From: Hybos culiciformis
Taxonomy: Eukaryota > Arthropoda > Insecta > Diptera > Hybotidae
Length of the DNA: 64,000 nt
Assembly: GCA_964007475.1 (NCBI GenBank)
Contig: OZ023273.1
Location: 4,068,176 to 4,132,175, forward strand
Direction: 5' to 3'
Shown: one piece after another, positions 40,201 to 49,903 of the stretch
Layout of the letters: each line of letters starts with the position of its first letter
Position numbering within the stretch: position 1 is the first letter of the stretch
Position numbers and translations under genes: made by a program
The notes under the pieces: generated by a model
Told to the model about the DNA's origin: nothing
The model's input: the letters and a program-made list of their open reading frames with translations, nothing else
Database searches by the model: none

Positions 40201-43200
40201 ACAACATTTTATCGGAATGTACCTAAATTGCAAAAACGACATCTACGGCAGCCCTCCATTGGGGCCTCGGAACAAAATATCTGATACCCTATAACCATCT
40301 CGGGTCCTAATGCTACTTAAGTTCAAAATTTCAGCCAAATCGGTCCAGCGGTTTAGGTGTGATTGAGGACAGAGAAACGGAGAAAAAGAGAAATAGAGAA
40401 TTTTCATTTTTATTTATTAGAAGATTTCAACTTATGTTAATAAATATTCAACTTATGTTAATAAATATTTCACTAAGAACCACATGAATGAAATCATAAT
40501 ATTGATTAGTTAGTTCATTCTTGCGTACGTAAAAGTGCCAAGTAAATTTTTTAAAAGTTTTGAATAATGTTGTTTGGAGGCCCCCTAAATTAAGAGGCTC
40601 ATGCCAAACGACCCTCCTGACCCCTCCTCTTCCTGGGAAACTATTAGGTACTTTTCTCGCCAGTTGTCATAAAACTTTTATTTAAATTTTCAAATACGAT
40701 TTTTTCGAGACTACCTCAATGACGTATGGTAGTAGACATAAATATTTTTTTTTTGAAAAGTTATTGCAAACCTAAATTTTGTGTTTTGTATTTTCATGAA
40801 AGGAAACAAAAATTGTTAAAATATAAACACTATTTTGTTAGACATAGGTGTATAATGTAAAATAGTAATCCCTACAAAAAAGATGCGCATTTTCATCTAC
40901 TGATTCAGAACTGAAAAAATAAATGAAAATTGAGGGGAAGTCTGTGGAATTAACTTAGAACTGGGGGAAGATTTTCACCACATTTTACTAATTACATTGA
41001 TTCTTATCAAATAAACTAAGAAAAAGGGTTTGACTCAGCAGCAGGCACATTTTCCATAAAAATTTTTCATCACACAAATTAGCAGTTACGTAGGTATGCA
41101 CTTTTATAGAACTTTTTTCACTACTTACTTTTTTCAGTAAACAGAACACAGAATGGACATTTTTCAGTGCATTTCTCTTACCAAAAATCGGCAGTGATGT
41201 AAGCACTTTTTTCAGGATTATTACGGTCAGTAATTTTTTCATCTCAGAGCAGAGACGTGCGGAATTTTTTCATCCCCCTTTTCATTACTTTTTTCAGCAT
41301 TTTTTTCACTGCCCATTTTTTCAATTTCACTGCTATTTTTAATTTTTTATCTTTTTCAGCATTTTTTTAAGTGCTTCTTTAAATGTAGTCTTTAAACTAA
41401 AAAAAATATTTATTTCATATAATTAACATGGTGTTATTTTCCATATTATTTCTTAAAAAAAAGATTTTTGCTTATTTATCTTCAGATTAACTGGAAATTG
41501 ACTTTCATTACACAGATCTTTTCATCACCTTAATTTCTGATTCATTTAATTATAATTCATTCTTTTGACGTAATCTAGAAGTACTTACTCTCATCATTAT
41601 AATCAAATATCCACTGCATTATATTCTTCTGTTGAAGAAAAATTAATAAAATTACTTAATATTTACCAAGTTCGAGTTTTAATTAAATCCATACTATAAT
41701 TACAGTCTGTTCAAGCTCTTTTAATTTTTTCCATTATTTTACAAATTTAATAAATATTTTATAAATAAATATTGGTTTAATTGTTGTAATTAGATTTATT
41801 TAATTTTTTTATTTCAATGATTTATTTCTTAATTTAAAAAACTTCATATTTAAAGTGAGGTAAAGAAAATTCAAATATGTACTGATAAAAAAATTAAAAT
41901 TTTCCACATTAAGTACTAAAAATTTTCTATGCAAACTTTCTAAACAATCAAAAGAACTGAAAAATAAATTTTCTATACATCTCCAGTACTGAAAAATGCA
42001 CTGAAAAGTTTCCAAAGTAAATGGTGAAAATTTTCTACCTACTGAAAAATAAACTGAAAGTTTTCCAATGTAAGTTTTCCAAAGAAGACTTTCTATAAGT
42101 ACTGAAAAAAAAACTGAAAATATGCATCGTCGAAACTACCAATTGATTTAAAAAAAAACTTTCAAATAAAATTCAAAAACAAGTTTCACTAACATTAAAT
42201 TAAATATTTGTATTAATTTTCAGTTTTTTTTTTAAATTATGGCCCCCAGTGGGCTCAACAAACAATTTCGGTTTAGCTGTCCTAGACTAACTTTTTTTTT
42301 GTCTGTTCGTGTTAATGACAAAAATATTGAAAATGAACAAACCTACCCTAAATAGTTGATGAAACTAATAATTTATAGTTTCGTTGTTTGGCTTCAATTT
42401 TTGATTGCAATCATATTTTTCAGCTGAGAATAAGCCAGGTACTGTTGAAAATAATAATATTGGTGATACGAAAAATTATGCTCTTTGTGCAAAAAATGTA
42501 CCATCCATAATGAAAGAAAAGGAGTTTGCAGATTTAGTTACACAATACGGAGAAATATATTGTTCAAATAAGGGAGCTAATAGTCCATATTGGTTTATTA
42601 CCTGCAAGAGTCAAAGGTAAGTCTTTGTTTTTTTAGACTTTTAAATATTATTTTTTTATTCGGTTGATTCTAAAATTAAAAAAAATTTTTTTTAGTGATA
42701 TGGAATCAATAATGAAAGGCATGGAGGGCAATGGATATGGTATACAATTGAGTATCAAGACAGGCAAAAAAAATGAAATAAGGAGTACAAATAAGACAAG
42801 AAAAAATGAAATGCCCATCCACCAATATTCAAGAGAACATGATAGAAGAAATCATTCGCGAAATAGGTTAACATAAAAACCAAATTGTCGTGCAGAAAGC
42901 AAATTTAGTTTTTGTTTATTTACATTTTTGTAGATCTTATTCGCGTACAAAAAAATTTAACTCTCAATGCATTAATTAGTTTTGGTTGAAATCAGTGAAT
43001 TTTTTTTTCAAATAAAAATTGTTTTTTAAAATTCATTAATAATTGAAATTTGTCATGAAAAAGTTACAAACCGTGATATCTGAAACATTGCTCAGTAAAT
43101 TATTATTCCGTAAAGAATTAATTAATTAAAATTACTCAGCAGTAATTGAGCCGTTCATTTGCCAAATCAGATAAATCAAGTTTTTGAATAAAAATAACAA

Positions 43201-46200
43201 AAAATTATGTTTTTTGGCTAATGAACGTTGTTTAGTAGCTTATGATGACCAAATAACAAATATTTATTTTAGTAGACCCAAAAATGTTATGATCTTCTTT
43301 CCTGCAAAGAAAGAATAAAATTTTAGATAGGTAAATTTCCTTAATATATATTTTTTAGAAAAAAAATTGTTCAAAATCTTGTTCTCGACATGAAATATTC
43401 ATTTGATAATTTAGAAGGAAGTTTAGAAAGTGTAGCCGGAATTACAAGAACGAACTCGAACTCCAAAAACTCGATAAAGCTTAATATCTCATAACGACAA
43501 ATATGCAGGTGGACCTTTTTGCGAAATTATTGACGATGATTATTTCAGTGAAGGAAATTAAAATTTTTTTTTTTAATTTATTTACAGTGATCTTAAGGCC
43601 GGATTATTGACGAATGAGCCAAATAATTTAGTTGAAACTTCTGATTCAAAAAAGGTACAACAAGGAGAAAAAACTTAATTCTAACTCTTTGTAAATTTTT
43701 TTTTATGCTGTAGTTAAAAAATTTGTATTAGTTTTTATATATTAGAATTTGAATTTCAGAAAATAATTTGTTCATTTTTTAATTACAGAGCGATTATGAA
43801 AAATTGTCGGTAGAATTAGAGTCAATGTTAAAAGGAGTTTGTGAGTTATGCGGATCGGTTTGTTCAAGCTACTGTGAAAGATGTCATACATATTATTGTT
43901 CCGTTCAATGTCAAACAAAGCATTATCTTGATCATAAATTTTTTTGTCATGAAATGTCGTGAGTTATTTATCTTAACACTTTTTTTTTTAATTATTTTAC
44001 TGACCAGTTAAACTATTAAAAAAGTTTTTAAAAAAACAAAACAACTCTGTTGTTATTTTAAGGCAAGCATTAAATCTTTTGAAAAATTGAGCATCAAATT
44101 AATACAATTGTAATGCTCTTAAATAAAATCAGATTGATGAAATATTTTTTGTTCTTTTGATTGAGAATATTATCAAAACTCATTCGGTGTACTTAATTTT
44201 TTATTTGTTTTTAATTTTTATTTGTTTTAATTTCCAACTATGTCCAAGTATTCGAAAGAGCGGGTGAAAATTAGATTCAATGAAAAAATACTTCATTTAT
44301 GAGTATAAATATTTTTTTTTTTTTTTTCAGATCTCTGGTGGTACCAAAAAATAATGAAAAATCTGAAAATGATTCGGCGGTAGAATTAGATTCAATGTTA
44401 AAAGGAGCTTGTGAGTTATGCGGATTGCTTTGTTCAAACTACTGTGGAAGATGTCATAGATATTATTGTTCCGTTCATTGTCAAACAAAGCATTGGCCCC
44501 ATCATAAATTGCATTGTTTTAAAATGTCGTGAGTGATTTATCCAAACTCATCTTTTTTTTTTTAATTATTTTACTGACTCGTTAAGCTATTAAAAAAGTT
44601 TTTAAAAAACAAAACAACTCTGTTGTTATTTTAAAGCAAGCATTAAATCTTTTGCAAAATTGTGCATCAAATTAATACAATTGTAATGCTCTTAAATAAA
44701 ATCAGATTGATGAAATATTTTTTGTACTTTTGATTAATATTATCAAAACTCATTCGTTGTACTTAATTTTTTATTTGTTATTTGTTTTTTAATTTGTTTT
44801 AAGTTTTTATTTGTTTTAATTTTCTGCCTATTCTATTCTCCGTCCATCCGATATCAGTTCAGCAATAAAATGCTTTGAAAATTTGAAACTACTTGGTCGA
44901 TTTCAATCGTGTAAAAATATGCACAATTTCGTTACTTCTACGGCCTTTGAAGTTTTATTTATGAAAGAAGTATAATGACGATTGTAGGAGACCAAAAAAA
45001 CATTAATTTCCCACTATGTCCAAGTATTCGAAAGAGCGGATGAAAATTAGATTCAATGAAAAAATTATTCATTTATGAGTATAAATATTTTTTTTTTTTT
45101 CAGATCTTTGGTGGTTCCAAAAAATCTTTCATCAGACAAACCTAATTCCATGCCAAGTGAATCGCATAATTCTAATTCGTTTAAAACAACTCAATATAAT
45201 CTCAAAAATAATGAAAAATCTGGAAATGATTCTGATCATAACAAAATTAATCAAAATAATCGTGATAGAAATAATCGCCAAATCGAAAATCAAAATTATC
45301 GTCAAAACGAAAATATTAATAATCGTCAACATGAAAACCAGAATAATCGTCAACTTGAAAACCAGAATAATCGTCAACATGAAAACCAGAATAATCGTCA
45401 ACATGAAAACCAGAATAATCGTCAAAGAGAAAATAAAAACAATCAGAATAAAAGCGAAAATCAAAATAATCGTCCAAATGAAAATCAAAATAATCGTCAA
45501 AGAGAAAATCGAAACAATCGGAATGAAAGCGAAAATCAAAATTATCGTCATCTCGAAAATCAGAATAATCGTCAAAAAGAAAATCAAAAAAATCGGAATG
45601 AAACCGAAAATCAAAAAAAAAATCAGAATAATTTTCAAAGAGAAAATCAAAAAAATCTAAAGGAAAATGATAATTCACGAGATGGAAATAAGCGTTATCA
45701 AAATAAAAATCAAACAAATTCAAATGAAAAATGTGAGAACTCCAATCCGAATAAATCAGAAAATAAATTGTTAGCTCAAGTGAATCATAATAACAATAAA
45801 CAAATTGAGAAACTCGATTCTGAAGGGTCAAATATTAATGATCAAAAAATATGTAGCAAAATAAACTTTCCTAAACCCACTCCAAGGGCAGATCCACCAC
45901 CATCATTCTCCAAGGTAATCATGGTGTTTGCTTATTGCTCTGATACATTTACTGTAAGATCTGCTGATTTGAAGGATTCGGAAGATTACACAAATAATTT
46001 AAATTTAATTAATAAAAGCTCTAAAGTGGCAAAAACATTATCATCCTTACCAAAGCTTCATAGTTATTGCATAACAGAATATGATGGCGTTTATTGTCGT
46101 GCTACAGTGACTAAAGTTATTTCTGAAATTGAAATCTACGTTATGTACGTGGACTTTGGTAATGCTGAAGTTAGAAAATTAAGTGAACTTAAAGAACTGC

Positions 46201-47920
46201 TTCCAGAGCTTCATGAGCTAACACGGTATCCATTTGAAGTGAGATTAAGAAGTTTGGAGAATCTAACGACTATTGGAAATGAGCAATTCAAAATGTTAAC
46301 CACTGAACTGATTGATAATAGTGTTCAAATGAAGCTAATTTATGATGATAACAATAAAAATGGATACGTTATTAGTAATGCTGCATTAATAAAAGTACAA
46401 ACTAATGAATCTATAAACAATAAGATGTTAAACATTTTGAGTTTCAATATTCCAAATAATGATGACGATCCGATTATGAGCAGTGACATAACTTATAAAG
46501 AAATTGAAATATACTCAAATATGAAATTAATTGTATTGGATGTTCAATTAATAGAAGAAGGAACATTGGTTTGTATACCTGAAGATTTATACCAACATGT
46601 ACGGCTATTTGAAGATCAATTGAAAAAATATGCAACAAGTTGTACTAAAGCAATATGTCCAAGGTAGAAAATTTATCAAATTTTATAAAAACAATATTTA
46701 TAAATCTAATTAAACTTACATTTTTAATTATTGTGCTACATATTTTAATAATGTCCAAAGAAAAACTAAAATTAGTTAAAAAATATCCTGTAATTTTAAT
46801 ATCACCGTACATTTTTTTATCCTAACTTTTAGCACTGATTTCATAGAGTTTGATGTCTTATTTTTTCAGGCCCAAAGAAATGTGTGTTGCTGAATATAAA
46901 GGGGTATGGAGACGGGCTGTATGTTATGAAGTTGAAGGAGACGGTAATCCAACGTTAGAATTTATTGATTATGGCGATTTTTGTGACATTGATGTGACAA
47001 AAATTAGAAAATATCCTAAGAATTCATTTTTTCCATGTTGGACTCATATGTATACAATTACCGGTAAGAAATATTAAACTATATTTAAATTTAAATATTT
47101 TGATCTTGATCTGGCGGGCCAGAATTTAATGTTGTCAAATTTTCATTTCAAAAACACATTCACAAAAAAAAAATTAATTATTACATAAAATGGATTTTAA
47201 TTTTCTTTTGTTTTTCCAAATTCTTTATTTTATTTTATGATATGTACTAGGAAAAGATATAAATATCTATTGTACTAGGTATTTAATAAATTGTGAGAAC
47301 GTCTGGTTTACGTTCTAGAAGTATTTTTAGAAAAAAAAAATAACTCCAATGCTTTGATATTGTCGATTTAGCTTGAAGCTAATAAAATAATGTTTGCAAT
47401 AAACGTAAATTTACATTTCAGCATATTTTTTTCCCAAACTAACAGTGCTTTTGGTGGTTACATCAAATTGAAAGTGTCTAGCTTATAATCTATTCTACGA
47501 GTAGGTTGCTCCTAAAATTAATTTTATTAGGACAAAACATTTACATCAACTAATTTTTTATTCTCAAATTTTTTGAAATCACGATTTCAATGAATTATCA
47601 AATGAGACACGATTGTAATTTTTTTCCTAGTAAAATATTTTGAGCACACAGGGTTGTCGTCTACGCAGCCAGCTCTTAGGCTCTTAGTATTATAGAAAGT
47701 AAAATATTAATTTAAATTTTTAACTGCATTTTCAGAAGTGCAGACCATGATTAATAGCATTACCGATTCAAAAAAACGAGAATCAACAGTTAATCTTTTG
47801 AAGGAAATAATAACTCCAATAATCACTCCAAGCGAAATTTCAAAGAAGGACGCAAATTTTTTACATTATTTAATAAAATTACCTCATGTTGTCGATCAAA
47901 TAAGAAAAGCTATAAATTAA
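37241..47920 (+). CDS. RRM-MYND-MYND-Tudor-Tudor protein, copy D (Vreteno/Veneno-like)
   Basis: Exons that join in phase: 37241-37304, 42424-42616, 42696-42866, 43588-43654, 43789-43958, 44331-44528, 45104-46663, 46870-47063 and 47736-47920, giving 933 residues. The equivalent of copy C exon 4 (43359-43473) is broken and is left out; skipping it keeps the frame. The RRM (CAKNVP...PYWFITCK) is in exons 2-3. Two complete MYND fingers follow in consecutive exons, each ending in an intact His and Cys. A long Asn/Arg/Gln/Glu-rich array comes next. Then two Tudor domains, YVDFGNAEV and FIDYGDF. AATAAA lies at 48049. The 5.1-kb first intron is full of repeats. It is probably a piRNA-pathway adaptor like copy C (inference), or a gene beginning to decay if the damaged exon is not skipped. 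Confidence 0.85.
37578..38025. mobile_element. hAT-like MITE with perfect 8-bp target duplication
   Basis: A 448-bp element with exact 15-bp inverted ends caacgttccctctaa and ttagagggaacgttg. It is flanked by actgtagg at 37570-37577 and 38026-38033. Subterminal gtgggcgtgcgggcggccgc and tttgcccac motifs are present and there is no open frame. The perfect ends and duplication suggest recent activity. Confidence 0.9.
38170..39215. mobile_element. Foldback-like element: repeat-built arms around an 80-bp minisatellite
   Basis: The left arm (about 38180-38412) is a run of short units built on aaatcccggaagtc. The right arm (about 39005-39205) is the same motif in inverse, ccgggattctggtttccggg. Between them lie eight units of about 80 bp, starting near 38419, 38491, 38561, 38641, 38721, 38801, 38879 and 38959. 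Each contains taatccctgaagccccgcag, actttggctcgcgtagccat and gttgcgaaaaaggagg. Tandemly repeated inverted arms around a middle block resemble Drosophila FB elements. It is GC-rich against its surroundings. Long open frames on both strands follow the repeat and are not genes. Confidence 0.75.
40020..40435. repeat. Retroelement-like interspersed relic in intron 1 of copy D
   Basis: The stretch contains ttcaaaatttcagccaaatc followed by ggtccagcggtttaggtgtg and an agagaaa-rich tail. This phrase is common at the ends of insect interspersed repeats. The order of repeated aaccctcaac/cctataa blocks suggests an internal duplication. No ends can be fixed. Confidence 0.4.
40980..42130. repeat. Possible second foldback element with tttttcag / actgaaaa arms
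   Basis: From about 41030 to 41380 tttttcag(t/c) recurs many times. From about 41940 to 42130 the inverse, actgaaaa, recurs, for example in aatgcactgaaaagtttcc. The middle is AT-rich. This is the pattern of repeat-built inverted arms, as in the element at 38170-39215 but with another motif. Termini are not defined. Confidence 0.45.
43359..43494 (+). pseudogene. Decayed exon 4 of copy D
   Basis: This matches copy C exon 4 (30625-30744), sharing KYSFxNL and the ATTxRT region. The copy C donor ctcg|gtaaaa corresponds to ctcg|ataaag here, so the GT is lost. A net one-base insertion in the 3-prime half puts the exon out of phase. Reading through reaches TAA at 43492-43494. The neighbouring exons 3 and 5 are both phase 2, so skipping the exon preserves the frame. 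Confidence 0.8.
43959..45103. repeat. Tandemly duplicated intron sequence around the second MYND exon of copy D
   Basis: The intron after the first MYND exon (43959-44330) and the one after the second (44529-45103) share long stretches. Examples are aaaacaactctgttgttatt, gcaagcattaaatcttttg, aatgctcttaaataaaatc and tatgtccaagtattcgaaag. The second intron has an extra insert near 44820-44990. The duplicated block therefore included the MYND exon and its downstream intron. Confidence 0.85.
45235..45670 (+). repeat. Coding minisatellite: octapeptide array in copy D
   Basis: A 24-bp unit reading aataatcgtcaacatgaaaa plus ccag is repeated more than ten times with variants. It encodes NNRQHENQ-type octapeptides (NNRQLENQ, NNRQRENR, NNRNESENQ). 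The most recent units near 45330-45420 are almost identical. Because the unit is a multiple of three, other frames on both strands also stay open; these are not separate genes. Copy C has only a short polar linker here. Confidence 0.9.
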
Positions 47921-48059
47921 AACAAAATTATTGATGAAGAAAAAAAGATCTCCATCGTCTGATTGTTTCTTACATCAATTGTATAGAAATTTTTATTGCA
48001 AGACACTAAAAATTTAAAAAAAAAAAACAAAATAACAGATATCAGAGAAATAAAATGTA

Positions 48060-49900
48060 TAAATAAGCTGTTTTTTGATATTCCTAAATTTATTCGAATA
48101 TTTATCCAATTTTCGAATTTGTTTTTATTTTCTTAAAATTTTTTTTCTGGGCTATGATTTAAGACTCACTTTGATTTTATAAAGCCCACACAGCAGTTAA
48201 AACTGTTTTTTTTTTTTTTTTCAATAGAGTTTAATGCTATTATTATTATTTTGAATATTACATATTCTTATTTTCAATATTTTATATTGTATTACGTATT
48301 TTAAAATGTTTCTAAAATAATAAAAAACATAATAAAAAAATTTAATCAGTTGATTTTAGTTAAACAAAAAAAAAGATATTTATGTATAATTTATGGTACT
48401 TTAAAGATGGTATTGAATCTATAGCTGTGAAATAAATAGATATCGATTGTGACAATAGTGGTGCCAGCCGCCGTCGTCTAAAATATTCAATACCTAATAT
48501 ACAATAATAAAAGTATATGTGGATAGTATGTGTCTTGAATGAAACTATTAAATTAAACTATTTATAAATTTTGAATGAAACTATTAAATTAAACTATTAT
48601 TTATAAATTACAGAGAAACTTTCCGCAATTCTTGTATCTTGTTACGCAGAGATTAGACTGTCCGGTTAGTAGTTCATTATTGTGTTTTTTATCTGTGTTT
48701 GTAAAGAAGATAGTTGACTAGGTGTCTTTTTACTATTCTGATTTATATCAAGATTTTTTATTGATTTATTTTAGGAAATTATAATTAATTATTTTTTAAA
48801 TTTTTAATATTTAAAAGAGCATTTTATTTTGCAACACTCATTTTTTTTTTTTGGTTTGTTTTAATTTTAAGAACAGCGGTAAAAAAAATTATAGCTTTTA
48901 TATTTTTTTTTTCATGTAATAAATTTTTTTTTGTATTTTATAATTTTTTTTTTCTGACTGTGACTATCCAGTCAAGTCAACTATCTTTTCAACTGCCATG
49001 ATTTAAATCCTGCCGGTAGAGAAGATAGTAAATTGACAATGAATAAAATAATAAAACTTCACCAACATATTGAAATATTTACTATCTTTGTCAAGATAGT
49101 AAAAAAATTCAGTCTAACCCCCAAGTTAGAGTTAATAGTCTAAATAGAACTAAGCTTACTAAAAACTGATAAATGGTTTCTAAAAAATATTGAGTTCACA
49201 AATTTTATAGTTAATTTACCTTTTTTAAAGTTTTAATTTTTTTAAACACCCCCATACATTGCTTGTTACAGCTTACAGGTTCAAACAATGAAGAAAATTA
49301 GTCTTAATTTTTTGTCCCATCAAGGAAGAAATTTAAAAAAAAAGCGGAGGAAATTTGTTTATTTCTATATTATAAAAGAAGCTTTATGTGCTAGTGCTGT
49401 TGACGTTGTTTGTGACAATCTACTATAATATAAATACGTCCCACTATTATTTTATATCATCCTTGTTATATTCTTGTGAAAATACTTCAGAATTATAAAA
49501 GTATTAAATTTCTTAAGTTCTCAAAATTAATTTGTAATGTTTAATTTTTTTTTTAAGAAATAAGAAATTTTGGGATATTTTCAAATACAAATTTTAGGCT
49601 TAAAATACATGCAACAAACAAAAATTCCTGAAAAGACACTTTTTATTTATCTTGAAATCTATTTGGAATAAAGTTCAGTTAAATCAGACTTCATTTAAGC
49701 TGGGAAATGGGAACAAAAAATGATCTAGCCATGTTTGAGCTCTACTTTCGATTAAGGAAAAAATAATTTTTGTTTGTACTGAGATTTTAATATGAACAAA
49801 AAAAAATAGTTCTTAACGATTTATTTTTATTTATAATTTTCCTATACATTATTATTTATCTTATACAATAAAAAATTAATTTTAAAATTATTTTTATTAA
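48060..49900. other. Spacer between copy D and the transporter gene
   Basis: The two genes converge here. Besides the TIR element at 48643-49123 there is a short tandem duplication at about 48537-48608 (tgaatgaaactattaaatta repeated). No exon is recognised. On the minus strand, AATAAA-like sequence for the transporter lies just below its stop codon. Confidence 0.6.
48643..49123. mobile_element. MITE, short copy of the 27037-28286 family
   Basis: This is about 480 bp in opposite orientation to the longer copy. The left end is acgcagagattagactg, and the other end reads cagtctaacccccaa. The interior matches the longer element without the LINE fragment, so it shows the uninterrupted sequence at the LINE target: agtaaaaagacac. 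Confidence 0.75.
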
Positions 49901-49903
49901 ACA

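Larger units (their letters stand above)
37305..42423 (+). other. Repeat-filled first intron of copy D
   Basis: The 5.1-kb intron contains a hAT-like MITE (37578-38025), a foldback-like element with an 80-bp minisatellite (about 38170-39215), a retroelement-like relic (about 40020-40435) and a possible second foldback element (about 40980-42130). A (gata)n run lies at about 39413-39430. I find no additional coding exon. Confidence 0.75.

Noticed and set aside
43474..43587. An AT-AC (U12-type) intron rescuing copy D exon 4
   Set aside because: The sequence after the exon is ataaag, not the atatcctt-type donor, and the acceptor is an ordinary cag. The exon would also be out of phase.
45132..45831. 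Long open frames antisense to, or out of frame with, the copy D exon
   Set aside because: They arise because the 24-bp repeat unit is a multiple of three and lacks stops in other frames. The sense frame continues into the Tudor domains and is spliced correctly.
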